Position numbers and translations under genes: made by a program. Positions 22,586 through 31,623 of a stretch of DNA of 34,748 bases are shown in pieces; the first letter of the stretch is position 1, and each line of letters starts with the position of its first letter. Under the pieces are notes generated by a model. That model ran no database searches, was not told the origin of the DNA, and worked only from the letters and a program-made list of their open reading frames with translations. The DNA lies in IMG/VR virus record IMGVR_UViG_3300017917_000954, positions 1 through 34,748 of that record. One strand, written 5' to 3'. The DNA comes from a virus.

Positions 22586-23698
22586 ATGTATTCTACCACT
22601 GTTTATCTTTATCAACAAAAAACTCGAGTTATGATGCTGGACTCCAGTGGTCAATATTTTACTTTAAGGTACGATCCAGTGTACGCAAAAAAACTAACCA
22701 TAAACAAAGGTGTTGATAATGTTATATTATTTGAATTTATCAACCAAGACCAAAAACCTGTGAATATCACAGGTAGCAGCCTGATATTTAGACTGATCAG
22801 CCAAGACGGTCTAGAGCTCATGAATGCTACTGAAATGACTATTATCAATGCCACAGCTGGACGAGCTAAAGTCACGTTGTCGGCTGAAGATCTAAACTAC
22901 ATTCAAGCCCAGCCTGCAAATTACAGTATCAGTCGTGCAAGTGGTAATTTAGTAGAAGCGGTGTTTACTGATGCACAGGCAGGAGCCGCAGCTCCAGTGG
23001 ATATTGTGGACAGCATTTATCCAGAATTTGTACCCAGTGCAGAACTTACTATACCCACAACTGATCTAACAGCACAGGCCAGTTATGGTGGATCTAGCTC
23101 CAGCAATTACCCAGACTGGGCACTGCAAGGTGGGTCTCCAATCAACAATTACAGTCCGTATCAGAGTACAGAGTTTTACTCAAGTTTCATTGAACCCCAG
23201 AGTGCTATAACTACAATTCAATTTGACTTAGTTGGATACACAGGAACTATTAAGGCACAAGCTGCTGAAAATTATCAAAGCATATTCTACAATATTTCAG
23301 ATAGTACACAGTACCTAAACAAAACAGGAACAGTATACATGACCATAGTAGGGTGGCACCCGTTGATTAGATTAGCATTTAATAATTCCATTTATACCAC
23401 TGGTGATAACGGCAACCAAGTTATGGGCGTTCCAGCACAGGCCACAGCAGTTGTTGAAGGTGGTGTAGTAACTGGCATCAACGTTACCTATGCTGGACAA
23501 GGTTATCAAGCACCACCATTGGTGGAAATTGTAGGTGAAGGTGCCGGTGCTTCAGCAGTGGCATCACTGAACGAAGGCAGTGTTAGTGGTATCACAGTAG
23601 TCACTGGAGGATCAGGATATCGACCAGTGCCTCCTACAATGACAGGTGCACAAGTTATTATTTCAACAGGACACGTGGTTAATTTAAAGTACCGCTAA
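22586..23698 (+). CDS. Phage tail/baseplate-type structural protein
   Basis: 370 residues. Residues ~38-110 (LTINKGVDNVILFEFINQD, then SSLIFRLISQDG, ATAGRAKVTLS) resemble BppU-like baseplate domains. The C-terminal ~100 residues carry two copies of a Gly-rich repeat with consensus G-x-GY-x-x-P-P-x-V/M (GQGYQAPPLVEIVGEGAGA and GSGYRPVPPTMTGA), common in T4-type tail and neck proteins. No enzyme motif. A late promoter core sits directly in front of the ATG. Baseplate wedge, collar or fibre attachment protein is the likely class. Confidence 0.75.
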   Translation: MYSTTVYLYQQKTRVMMLDSSGQYFTLRYDPVYAKKLTINKGVDNVILFEFINQDQKPVNITGSSLIFRLISQDGLELMNATEMTIINATAGRAKVTLSAEDLNYIQAQPANYSISRASGNLVEAVFTDAQAGAAAPVDIVDSIYPEFVPSAELTIPTTDLTAQASYGGSSSSNYPDWALQGGSPINNYSPYQSTEFYSSFIEPQSAITTIQFDLVGYTGTIKAQAAENYQSIFYNISDSTQYLNKTGTVYMTIVGWHPLIRLAFNNSIYTTGDNGNQVMGVPAQATAVVEGGVVTGINVTYAGQGYQAPPLVEIVGEGAGASAVASLNEGSVSGITVVTGGSGYRPVPPTMTGAQVIISTGHVVNLKYR

Positions 23699-23716
23699 TT
23701 TGTTGATAATTACTGG

Positions 23717-24463
23717 ATGAAATTCAAAAAGATTGTTGGGTTCGGCGATTCGTGGACCTATGGTGACGAACTTGTAGATCCAGAATTACTAAAATCTCGT
23801 CCAGACGCACATTTTTCTTGGGTAGAAAATACCGAGTATAGGCAACGTAACTGTTTTCTTGGACAACTTGGCGCACATTACAACGTACCCACTGAAAATT
23901 TTGGAATTCCCGGTGGCAGCCTAACCAGCACAATGTGGACATACCAGTGGTGGTTAGATCATGAAACTTTGCCACTAAATGAATGTTTGGTTCTTGTTGG
24001 TCTCACAAATTCTGACCGTGTTTCGCACTATAATCCCAATCATCAATACTATTCAAATGATCCACCATGGTATAAATTTGTACACAGTCCATGGGTAGAT
24101 TTTGGGTCTAGCATAGTGCCCAAAGAATTTTGCAATTTGATAAAACAACAAATAGTTTTAACCAGTTGTCCAGAATTAGAAAAACTAAACTATCAACAAG
24201 CTGTTTTGTTTTTTGATGGGGTTAGTGCTAGAAATCGTATACCTACTATACAATTTAATATCATGCCCGGCGAGAGACCGGTAAACACTGCTCCAACATT
24301 GTTGGAACCTGATTTTAATTGGGTTGTATGGTTTAGAGATCATCCAAACAACCAGCAAAGAGAATTAATCAAACCCGATGGTCATCCCAATGAATTTGGA
24401 CACAGTTTGATAAGAGATCGCTTGATTTCTCAAATTGAATCTGTTACAATGTATGAATGCTAG
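23717..24463 (+). CDS. SGNH hydrolase-like protein (canonical GDS)
   Basis: 248 residues with the clearest SGNH pattern in the window: block I GFGDSWTYGDEL with nucleophile Ser near residue 11, block II NFGIPGGSLTSTMW, block III LVGLTNSDR (G...N), block V KPDGHPNEFGH with catalytic Asp and His. Likely esterase or acyl transferase. No signal peptide. It sits between a structural gene and primase and overlaps primase by seven bases, so it is expressed with replication genes despite its unrelated apparent function. Confidence 0.78.
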   Translation: MKFKKIVGFGDSWTYGDELVDPELLKSRPDAHFSWVENTEYRQRNCFLGQLGAHYNVPTENFGIPGGSLTSTMWTYQWWLDHETLPLNECLVLVGLTNSDRVSHYNPNHQYYSNDPPWYKFVHSPWVDFGSSIVPKEFCNLIKQQIVLTSCPELEKLNYQQAVLFFDGVSARNRIPTIQFNIMPGERPVNTAPTLLEPDFNWVVWFRDHPNNQQRELIKPDGHPNEFGHSLIRDRLISQIESVTMYEC

Positions 24464-25425
24464 ACATTCTTGCCTTCTTACCAACAAAACGCAAAACGTC
24501 TAGTTCGGGCTGGGTAAGTTTTAATGCACCTTGTTGCGTACACAATGGTGAGAATCCGGACAAAAGATCACGTGGCGGATTAAAGCTCAGCAACGAAGGT
24601 TGGAGTTATCATTGTTTCAATTGTGGATATACTGCTAGTTTTATACTAGGACGTAATTTAAGTTATAAAGCACGTCGATTATTGGGGTGGCTAAATGTAC
24701 CGCTGGAAGAAATAGAACGCATAAACTTAGAAAGTCTTAAACACAAATCAATTGCTGGCCTTTTGAGTGAACGTCAACAAGTGTCAAATGAACTACAGGG
24801 TATTCGGTTTGAAGATCGTGATATTGCCATGGGTCAAATGTTATCGGTTGAAGATACTCAACACTGGGAATATTTACTGAATAGACAAGCTCCTGTTAAC
24901 TATCCGTACATGCGCCCTCAATTGACCACTGGACGTGACAGCATTATCGTACCATTTACTTACAATCACACTGTGGTAGGGCATTGCCAACGCTTTTTAG
25001 ATGACCGCACACCCAAGTATATAAATGATATGCAACCAGGTTATGTGTTTGGCACAGATTTACAACGCGATGAGTGGAACTATGTGTTAGTAATGGAAGG
25101 TGTGTTTGATGCGCTCAGTATCGCAGGTCTAGCAGTATTGCATGCTGAAATCAATGACGCACAGGTTCGACTGATACGCAGTCTAGGACGAGAGGTTATT
25201 GTAGTACCCGATCAAGACGAACCTGGTATGAAATTAGTTGACCGTGCAGTGGAATTAGGATGGTCAGTGAGCATGCCCAATTGGGACGACAATGTAAAAG
25301 ATGTAAATGATGCAGTAATCAAATATGGCCGGCTTGGTACGTTACTGACTATAATGCAAGCTCGAGAACGTAGTCGAATAAAAATCGAACTAAGGAAAAA
25401 GCAAATTGTCAAAAAAGTACAATAA
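24457..25425 (+). CDS. DNA primase, zinc finger plus TOPRIM
   Basis: Synthesises RNA primers on the lagging strand together with the helicase encoded at 26140 (T4 gp61 role). 322 residues. Zinc-binding C26-x2-H29 and C53-x2-C56 near the N-terminus; catalytic TOPRIM segment with VMEGVFDALS (Glu214) and VVPDQDEPGMK (D252-x-D254), followed by NWDDNVKDVNDA. This is a compact DnaG-type layout. Start in ATGCTAG overlap with the SGNH gene. The C-terminus is Lys/Arg-rich and overlaps the next gene by 20 bases. Confidence 0.9.
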   Translation: MLDILAFLPTKRKTSSSGWVSFNAPCCVHNGENPDKRSRGGLKLSNEGWSYHCFNCGYTASFILGRNLSYKARRLLGWLNVPLEEIERINLESLKHKSIAGLLSERQQVSNELQGIRFEDRDIAMGQMLSVEDTQHWEYLLNRQAPVNYPYMRPQLTTGRDSIIVPFTYNHTVVGHCQRFLDDRTPKYINDMQPGYVFGTDLQRDEWNYVLVMEGVFDALSIAGLAVLHAEINDAQVRLIRSLGREVIVVPDQDEPGMKLVDRAVELGWSVSMPNWDDNVKDVNDAVIKYGRLGTLLTIMQARERSRIKIELRKKQIVKKVQ

Positions 25426-26128
25426 ACTTTGGATTTTTGGAGATAGTTATAGCACTCCATACGTTTGTGTAGATCCTTGCGATAGTTTTTGGATGTTGAC
25501 AGCACAACAGTTAAACACAAACACTGTGTATAACTACTCTCGGTCCGGCAACAGTTTTGAAGCAGTAGTTCATGCTGTTGTCAGCGAATCAGCACAGTAT
25601 GATTGGGAAAATGATTTTTTCCTAATAGGAATCCCGCCGCTGTCTCGCTTGGCCCTGGTAAGCAAGGACGATACGTATTCGCATCATCGCCAGGTGTTTG
25701 ACATTGACTCAAACAAAATAGATGAACAAATGATTTTATGCTTGCACGGAATAGAAAGTATTTCTTTTTATAATGATCCTACCGCGGTGAGATTTGAAGA
25801 TCCGCAGTGGACACAGATACAAGCATTGCGCACTGTATTTTTGTTAAATGCTTGGTTAGACTCAAAAAATGCCAATTATCTGATTATAAATTTAAGCAAA
25901 GATTTTATTGTCGATCAAGCATCAACTGGAGAATTTTTAATAAACTCAGGCATAAATCATCCGCGAAACTCAATAGCAGGTGATACATATTATAATGTAA
26001 ATCTCAATATCAATAAACCAGCGGATTTTGACTTGTATGGATGGCTTGGGCATCATGGCCCAATTGGAAACAAATACTATTTTGATAATGTATTGTACCC
26101 ACGATTAGTAAAAAATAACTTATTATAA
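25406..26128 (+). CDS. SGNH hydrolase-like protein
   Basis: 240 residues read from a TTG start, with AAGGA about ten bases upstream inside primase. Block I LWIFGDSYSTPY, block II NYSRSGNSFEAVV, block III FFLIGIPPLSRL, and a C-terminal GWLGHHGPIGNKYYF that can supply the His; the Asp of the dyad is less clear. Function as for the other SGNH members. Placed between primase and helicase, so it interrupts what would otherwise be a primosome operon. Confidence 0.72.
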   Translation: MSKKYNKLWIFGDSYSTPYVCVDPCDSFWMLTAQQLNTNTVYNYSRSGNSFEAVVHAVVSESAQYDWENDFFLIGIPPLSRLALVSKDDTYSHHRQVFDIDSNKIDEQMILCLHGIESISFYNDPTAVRFEDPQWTQIQALRTVFLLNAWLDSKNANYLIINLSKDFIVDQASTGEFLINSGINHPRNSIAGDTYYNVNLNINKPADFDLYGWLGHHGPIGNKYYFDNVLYPRLVKNNLL

Positions 26129-26139
26129 AAGGAAGCAAA

Positions 26140-27540
26140 TTGTTAAAAGATTATGGATTAGATGTACAGCGACTATTTTTGGAAATGATGCTTCAAGACG
26201 CATCAAGCTATGTGCGTGTACAAAACATTTATAACCCAGAAAACTTTGATAGAAGTTTACGTCCTGCAGCCGAGTTTATTTCCCAGCACGTAAATGATTT
26301 TAAAACCATGCCTGTGGCAGAGCAAATAACTGCTGCAACAGGTATTAAGTTAAATCATATTCCTGATTTAAATGAGGATCATTTTAACTGGTTTATGGAT
26401 GAGTTTGAAGGCTTTACCAAACGCCAAGAACTTGAACGTGCTATTTTAAAATCAGCAGATTTATTGGAAAAAGGTGAATTTGACCCTGTAGAAAAGCTGA
26501 TCAAAGATGCTGTACAAATCTCATTGACCAAAGACATGGGCACAGACTATTTTGACAGTCCAAAAAGTCGTTTGGAAAAATACTTCTCATCGGGCGGACA
26601 AGTATCAACAGGATGGCCCAGCGTGGACAAATTACTATACGGTGGATTTAGTCGCGGAGAATTAAACATTTTTGCTGGTGGATCTGGATCGGGTAAATCC
26701 TTGGTCATGATGAACATTGCACTCAGCTGGTTACAACAAGGTCTAAGTGGCGTTTACGTTAGTTTGGAATTGTCGGAAGAACTATGTGCCTTGCGTACAG
26801 ATGCCATGTTGGCAGGAATGAGCACCAAAGACATTCGTCGAGACATGGACACCACTGAATTAAAAGTTAAATTGTACAGTAAAAAGTCAGGACAATATCG
26901 TATCAAAGCATTGCCAGCACAGAGTAATATTAATGATGTACGTGCATACTTAAAAGAAGTACAGGTACAGACTGGAATCAAGGTAGACTTTGTCATGGTT
27001 GACTATTTGGACTTGTTGATGCCTGTGAGTGCCAAAGTAAGTCCCAATGATTTATTTGTAAAAGACAAGTATGTTTCAGAAGAGCTACGCAATTTAGCAA
27101 AAGAATTAAATGTATTGCTGGTTACAGCTTCGCAGTTAAATCGTGGAGCTGTGGAGGAAGTAGAGTTTGATCACAGTCATATTTCAGGCGGTATTTCAAA
27201 GATCAACACAGCTGACAACGTATTTGGCATTTTTACAAGTCGTGCTATGAAAGAGCGTGGACGCTATCAAATTCAGTGTATGAAATCGCGTAGTTCAACA
27301 GGTGTAGGACAAAAGGTAGACTTAGAATACAACATTGAAACCATGCGTATCACAGACTTAGGCGAAGATCAGCAACAGTCAAGTGGATTTATCAAAAAGC
27401 CCAACGTAATGGATCAAATCAAAGCTTCTAGTAGAGTGGGTATTCAAGATGCTGGTGATGAAGAAACATCAGCACCTGTAGCAGATGTACAAAGTGCCAA
27501 ACTAAAACAACTGCTTGGATCAATAAAAACAAATTTTTAG
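26140..27540 (+). CDS. Replicative DNA helicase, DnaB/gp41 type
   Basis: Hexameric 5'-3' helicase at the fork, partner of the primase. 466 residues: an N-terminal helical domain (1-~130), linker, then RecA-like motor with Walker A GGSGSGKS at 180-187, ELSEEL after the next strand, Walker B VDFVMVDYLDLL near 285, and QLNRGAVE near 330 corresponding to motif H3/H4. TTG start preceded by AAGGAAG with ideal spacing; no ATG gives a full N-domain. It ends one base before the convergent SGNH gene on the other strand. Confidence 0.92.
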   Translation: MLKDYGLDVQRLFLEMMLQDASSYVRVQNIYNPENFDRSLRPAAEFISQHVNDFKTMPVAEQITAATGIKLNHIPDLNEDHFNWFMDEFEGFTKRQELERAILKSADLLEKGEFDPVEKLIKDAVQISLTKDMGTDYFDSPKSRLEKYFSSGGQVSTGWPSVDKLLYGGFSRGELNIFAGGSGSGKSLVMMNIALSWLQQGLSGVYVSLELSEELCALRTDAMLAGMSTKDIRRDMDTTELKVKLYSKKSGQYRIKALPAQSNINDVRAYLKEVQVQTGIKVDFVMVDYLDLLMPVSAKVSPNDLFVKDKYVSEELRNLAKELNVLLVTASQLNRGAVEEVEFDHSHISGGISKINTADNVFGIFTSRAMKERGRYQIQCMKSRSSTGVGQKVDLEYNIETMRITDLGEDQQQSSGFIKKPNVMDQIKASSRVGIQDAGDEETSAPVADVQSAKLKQLLGSIKTNF

Positions 27541-28401
27541 TTAAAATCTTGTTGGTTGATTGAGTGAAAATGAATACATTTTTTGATTTAATAAACACTG
27601 ATCAATGTCAGTGACCCAATCAACAGTTTTTTGACAAACATTATATTCGGGTAAAAAGGTTTTTACCCAGGACAAGTGTTGTAAAGGACTAGGGTGCAAA
27701 TCTATGTCTTCTGTGTATTTGTTAGAAAATGCAAGATCTTTTTCTAGCATTTGTAAAAATTCACAGCATTCGTCTTTGATATTTTGAGAGAGTGGCAAGT
27801 TAATAAAAGTTTGATCAATGATTGATGTCAGATCTGGCCAACTTGGACCTGCCATTCGGTGGTATAAATTCTCCGCTGAAACAAAATCAGTTGCTTTTAT
27901 TTTTTTATATTTGTGGATATTTTTGTTAAATGGTGCATGTGTTAAGTCGGACAAAGATTTTTGGTACAATTTGTAAGAATCAGTGTCAGTATCAAACTGT
28001 TGCCAATGAAACATTTTCCAGTTTACATTGAGTTGATTTAACAACATAATAGCCGAAACAAACCATGCATATGATAATAATTCGTAACCCTTCGGACAAG
28101 AGTATGTTGTATTATTATTTTTTAAGTCAAAATACTGATTATGACAATGCCCCCAGTGGTTTATTTGATAATAATCGGTTCTAGCCAGTCCTGACCAAAG
28201 TATAATTACTGTATCATCTTTGTTTAACACATTTCGACTATGACATTCAACCAATGAATTTAAAATAAAGTTATTTCCAGCACCAGGATCTCCCCAGTTT
28301 TGATATTCACTGAAATTGGGTGCAATGATATCTGCCCAAGTTGGGTAATGATATTTGGTAAAACTACATCCAAATGTAAATAAACGCTGGTTGTTTTTCA
28401 T
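27541..28401 (-). CDS. SGNH-like protein, minus-strand cassette
   Basis: 286 residues, the longest of the four SGNH-like proteins. Block I FTFGCSFTKYHYPTW (GCS instead of GDS), block II NWGDPGAGNNFIL, block III VIILWSGLARTD, block V DIDLHPSPLQHLSW (D-x-x-H). An aromatic-rich insertion (about 100-190) is not in the others. It has its own TAAATA promoter and lies antisense to the replication genes, as expected for an independently acquired cassette. Substrate unknown. Confidence 0.72.
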   Translation of the reverse strand: MKNNQRLFTFGCSFTKYHYPTWADIIAPNFSEYQNWGDPGAGNNFILNSLVECHSRNVLNKDDTVIILWSGLARTDYYQINHWGHCHNQYFDLKNNNTTYSCPKGYELLSYAWFVSAIMLLNQLNVNWKMFHWQQFDTDTDSYKLYQKSLSDLTHAPFNKNIHKYKKIKATDFVSAENLYHRMAGPSWPDLTSIIDQTFINLPLSQNIKDECCEFLQMLEKDLAFSNKYTEDIDLHPSPLQHLSWVKTFLPEYNVCQKTVDWVTDIDQCLLNQKMYSFSLNQPTRF

Positions 28402-28409
28402 AGTCCTGA

Positions 28410-28415
28410 TATTTA
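28410..28415 (-). promoter_or_regulatory. T4-type late promoter core, minus strand
   Basis: Minus strand ATTAAATATC; the TAAATA core ends eight bases before the ATG at 28401. AGGA lies only two bases before the ATG, too close to act normally. Confidence 0.5.
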
Positions 28416-28437
28416 ATAAATTAAATCATCTAGATCA

Positions 28438-28445
28438 AATAAATA
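28438..28445 (+). promoter_or_regulatory. T4-type late promoter, plus strand
   Basis: AATAAATA (7 of 8 to consensus), 20 bases before the ATG at 28466, with AAAAGG in between. Pairs divergently with the element at 28410-28415. Confidence 0.55.
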
Positions 28446-28465
28446 ATAAAAAGGTTCTAGCACAT

Positions 28466-28714
28466 ATGCAAAAGAAAACTCGCAGCTTATTAGAAGAATT
28501 AGATTCAATGTATATTGAGCGTGATCAACGCCATGTCATTGAAAATCGCGCCTCTAACGTGATTGCAAGTGCTATACGCCTGTTGGAATCCATAGAAGAA
28601 ACCTACACACCAGAGCAAGCTGAAAATCTCACACGTAAATTACTCAATGCGATCAAGCTCAAAGACCCTGGTAAATTTACTCGTACAGTGAGAAAAACAG
28701 ATGCAAATTCATGA
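28466..28714 (+). CDS. Small helical phage protein
   Basis: 82 residues, charged and predicted helical: RSLLEELDSMYIERDQRHVI, then NVIASAIRLLESIEETY, ending KFTRTVRKTD. No domain recognised. Start at 28466 follows the late promoter and a weak AAGG; a longer in-frame reading from 28355 crosses the divergent promoter and is rejected. It overlaps the next gene by 14 bases. Possibly a capsid-assembly or head-interior component, given the late promoter, but this is a guess. Confidence 0.68.
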   Translation: MQKKTRSLLEELDSMYIERDQRHVIENRASNVIASAIRLLESIEETYTPEQAENLTRKLLNAIKLKDPGKFTRTVRKTDANS

Positions 28715-29675
28715 GCTAACACAACAACGTCTTGACGAGCAAGGCATACTACAAGGTATCAAATCAGCAGCTGCCGGAGTAAAAGGTGCTGTACAAGGAT
28801 ATCAACAAGCACGTCAAGATCGTAGCACACAGCAAGGCATTCAAAATGTCTCAGACCGTGCTGTCAAGGCCTGGACTCAATACACAAAACAATTAAAGGC
28901 TGCTAATCCTGATCCTGGTAGATATGCTCAATTGTACAAACAGGCTCTGTTGGCATTTGTGCAAAAGAACATGTTGGCTGGACAGCCAGTGGCCAATGCT
29001 GTAAATCGTCAAGAAATCACACAGTTAGTTGATGCACTGACTGACCAAGCAGACAATCCTGCTGCCATTGAAAACTTGTTTCCCAAGCTAGTGCAACAAG
29101 CAGCAACATCCGTCACCGACGTTAATACCAGTGCCGGACAATTGCAGGTTCGAGTGATCAATCCGGACCCTGCTGTGCTACAGTTCCGCAACAGAACATA
29201 TATTATCAATGACAAAGGCGAGTGGGCTGATCAACAGTCTGGTGCTGTAGCTGATCAGAGTTTTCAAGCATTTTTGGATCAAGAGTTGGCCAAAGCAGTG
29301 CCCAATGCTCAATCGCAATTAAATCCGCAGTCTCAACCTCAAGCTAAAATAGAATATCTAGCACCAGATCCTGCATGGAAAAACTTAGACGGTGTGCGTG
29401 GATTCCAAGGCAAAATCATGTTCAAAGACCGTGCTGGCAAATGGTTCAACTACAACAACAATCAACCAGTTGAAGAGACTCGCCCTGAATACATTGCTCA
29501 ATTAAACAAATTATATGATCAAGTCCGACCTGCTGGTGTTGCACCAGCTGCAGGAGGCATAGACAGTGTGCTACAGCAGTTGGGCATTGACAAGGCCAAA
29601 ATAGCTGAATTACAAAAAGCCATTCAAGCTGATCCTGCCGCAGCTGATCAATTAAGAAAGACCTTGGGTTTATAA
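28701..29675 (+). CDS. Putative virion-associated protein, Ala/Gln-rich
   Basis: 324 residues. N-terminus MQIHELTQQRLDEQG, then an Ala/Gln-rich helical body with low-complexity stretches; a central beta part (QVRVINPDPAVLQFRNRTYII) and a repeat of it (EYLAPDPAWKNLDGVRGF...FKDRAGKWFNYN). The short N-terminal signature M-x-[IL]-H-E-[LF] recurs in the gene at 34113 and recalls the shape of T4 capsid-targeting sequences. No enzyme motif. Final ATG of the next gene overlaps its stop (TAATG). Function unknown. Confidence 0.62.
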   Translation: MQIHELTQQRLDEQGILQGIKSAAAGVKGAVQGYQQARQDRSTQQGIQNVSDRAVKAWTQYTKQLKAANPDPGRYAQLYKQALLAFVQKNMLAGQPVANAVNRQEITQLVDALTDQADNPAAIENLFPKLVQQAATSVTDVNTSAGQLQVRVINPDPAVLQFRNRTYIINDKGEWADQQSGAVADQSFQAFLDQELAKAVPNAQSQLNPQSQPQAKIEYLAPDPAWKNLDGVRGFQGKIMFKDRAGKWFNYNNNQPVEETRPEYIAQLNKLYDQVRPAGVAPAAGGIDSVLQQLGIDKAKIAELQKAIQADPAAADQLRKTLGL

Positions 29676-31555
29676 TGAATTTAACAGAAGGTGGAAACAT
29701 TTTCAAAGATGCGTCTGGGCGTGCTCTAACGCAACGCATCAATCAGACTGATGTCAAGTCTACCATTGCTTGGCTAGAACAACTCACAGGCATGGATCTT
29801 CAAGACAATACGCTAGGGTCAACAGGACGCAAACCCACGTCTGGTGATCTGGATCTTGCTGTAGACGCCAATCAATTCACCAAAGAACAAATGGTTGCCC
29901 AATTAACACAATGGGCACAGTTAAACAAATTAAAGCCCGAAGAATATATTCGTAAATCGGGAATCTCTGTACATTTTAAAACGCCAATAAATGGTCAACC
30001 CAGCAAGGGCTATGTACAAACAGACTTTATGTTTTTAAAGGATGTGCCATTTTCTAAATTCATTTTATCAGCTCCTGGAGATAGTAATTATAAAGGACAA
30101 GATCGCAATGTTCTAATGAATTCAATTGCTAAATCAATGGGTTATAAATTAAATCAAAACGCTGGCTTGCAGGATCGCGCAACAAATGAAATTATTTCAA
30201 ATGACCCTGATGCCATTGCACAAATATTATTAAACAAAAAGGCCACACGAGATGACTTACACTCAGTGGAAACCATTGTGCGTGCTCTTGAAAAAGATCC
30301 CAAAAAGGATGAAAAATTAAAAGATGCACGTGAGCATTTTGCTCGTGAGGGTGTGCCTTTTATGGAAGGCATGGAATTACCGCCGCCCACTGGCTATACT
30401 GAAGTTAATTTTTTAGCCAAATTACGTGATCGTATTGTCAATCAAGGCATGGTGCCTTTGGTGGAAAATCAATTGTTAAAAGAAGCCGCGGCGAGAATTG
30501 AACACTTGGAAGATCTAGTGTTCGAAAAAGGCACACGTGGCATAAAGGAAGCCTTGGCTATTATTGAAGCAGCCGCCCAAAACACAGCAGACACTACCAC
30601 AGTTAAATGGGATGGTAAACCTGCAATCATTTGGGGCCGTAAGCCCACTGGTGAATTTGTGCTAACAGATAAATCCGGCTTTTTGGCCAAGGGTTACGAT
30701 GGACTAGCTACCAGTCCAGACATGCTGGCACGTATACAGAATATGCGTTCAGGTGAGCGTGGTGAATTAATCAACATTTATGCAAAGTTGTGGCCCATGC
30801 TAGAAGCCGCTACTCCGCAGAACTTCAAGGGCTATGTACAGGGAGATTTATTATACACAGAAACTCCCCCGGAAGTACAAGGTGCGTATGTATTCAAACC
30901 TAACTTTGTTGAATATCGTATTCCTGCTGCCAGCAAGCTAGGCCAAGCAATTGGCAATTCAGAAGTGGGTATTGCTGTACACACACGCTATGCTGATCCA
31001 GGCAGTGAAGCAGAAGCAATTAAACACATTAAATTCAATCCACATCCAGGATTGTTGTTGATTGAGCCTACTGTAAAAGATATTAAAAATGTCACTCCTA
31101 GTAGAAAACTAGAGCGTGAATTACGCAGTGTTGTGGCACAGCATGGGTCAGCTATAGATAGTTTGTTTAATCCTGCTGATTTGCGAGCTGCTGGAATTAC
31201 AGATTTGCCGCAGTTGTGCAAACGCTATATCAATTCAAGAATTATGACCAACTATGACAACTTGTTGCCGGACTTTGGTGCTTGGTTGCAACGATCAGTG
31301 ACACCACGCAAGTACAACAACATCGTGGAATATCTACAAAGTCCAAGATCAAACTTGGATGGTATTTCGGCGGCTTTTACCAGCTTCTTGTTGTTGCATG
31401 AAATCAAAACAGACATGTTGAATCAGTTGGATCGTCAACAGCCCGGGCAAGAAGGCTGGGTTATTGCCAGTGATGCAGGCCGTGCTAAACTAGTCAATCG
31501 TTTTGGATTTTCGGCAGGCAATCGTATTTTAAATAACCCTAATTTGGGCGAGTAA
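29675..31555 (+). CDS. Nucleotidyltransferase-fold plus KxDG ligase-like fusion protein
   Basis: 626 residues in two parts. Residues ~20-190: GSTGRKPTSGDLDLAVD at 48-64 has the GS...DxD motif of pol-beta-type nucleotidyltransferases, with YVQTDFMFL near 112 giving a possible third Asp. Residues ~270-560: TTTVKWDGKPAIIWGR with Lys311 in KWDG, the nucleotidyl-lysine motif of DNA/RNA ligases and capping enzymes, then GEFVLTDKSGF and YVQGDLLYT as a possible motif III. It matches what I remember as DUF6267-type proteins of T4-like phages; role unproven. Motifs IV and V are not obvious. Nucleic-acid end repair or modification is the leading hypothesis. Confidence 0.65.
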   Translation: MNLTEGGNIFKDASGRALTQRINQTDVKSTIAWLEQLTGMDLQDNTLGSTGRKPTSGDLDLAVDANQFTKEQMVAQLTQWAQLNKLKPEEYIRKSGISVHFKTPINGQPSKGYVQTDFMFLKDVPFSKFILSAPGDSNYKGQDRNVLMNSIAKSMGYKLNQNAGLQDRATNEIISNDPDAIAQILLNKKATRDDLHSVETIVRALEKDPKKDEKLKDAREHFAREGVPFMEGMELPPPTGYTEVNFLAKLRDRIVNQGMVPLVENQLLKEAAARIEHLEDLVFEKGTRGIKEALAIIEAAAQNTADTTTVKWDGKPAIIWGRKPTGEFVLTDKSGFLAKGYDGLATSPDMLARIQNMRSGERGELINIYAKLWPMLEAATPQNFKGYVQGDLLYTETPPEVQGAYVFKPNFVEYRIPAASKLGQAIGNSEVGIAVHTRYADPGSEAEAIKHIKFNPHPGLLLIEPTVKDIKNVTPSRKLERELRSVVAQHGSAIDSLFNPADLRAAGITDLPQLCKRYINSRIMTNYDNLLPDFGAWLQRSVTPRKYNNIVEYLQSPRSNLDGISAAFTSFLLLHEIKTDMLNQLDRQQPGQEGWVIASDAGRAKLVNRFGFSAGNRILNNPNLGE

Positions 31556-31576
31556 CTCTGGATTTCTCCAAACTGA

Positions 31577-31584
31577 CATAAATA
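31577..31584 (+). promoter_or_regulatory. T4-type late promoter
   Basis: CATAAATA (7 of 8), 39 bases before the ATG at 31624. Predicted start site near 31590. Confidence 0.65.
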
Positions 31585-31586
31585 AG

Positions 31587-31606
31587 TGTAGGGCAACAAG
31601 CCCACA
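31587..31606 (+). other. 5' mRNA hairpin of the 31624 gene
   Basis: GGGC (31591-31594) and GCCC (31600-31603) pair around an AACAA loop; TGT (31587-31589) and ACA (31604-31606) can extend the stem past one bulged base. It falls at the predicted 5' end of the late transcript, where stem-loops commonly stabilise abundant phage mRNAs. AAGGAG follows at 31611. Confidence 0.5.
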
Positions 31607-31623
31607 TATTAAGGAGATTTAAA

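Noticed and set aside
25018-25030. TATAAATG inside primase as a late promoter
   Set aside because: Lies within the primase coding sequence with no gene start within several hundred bases; likely chance in AT-rich DNA.
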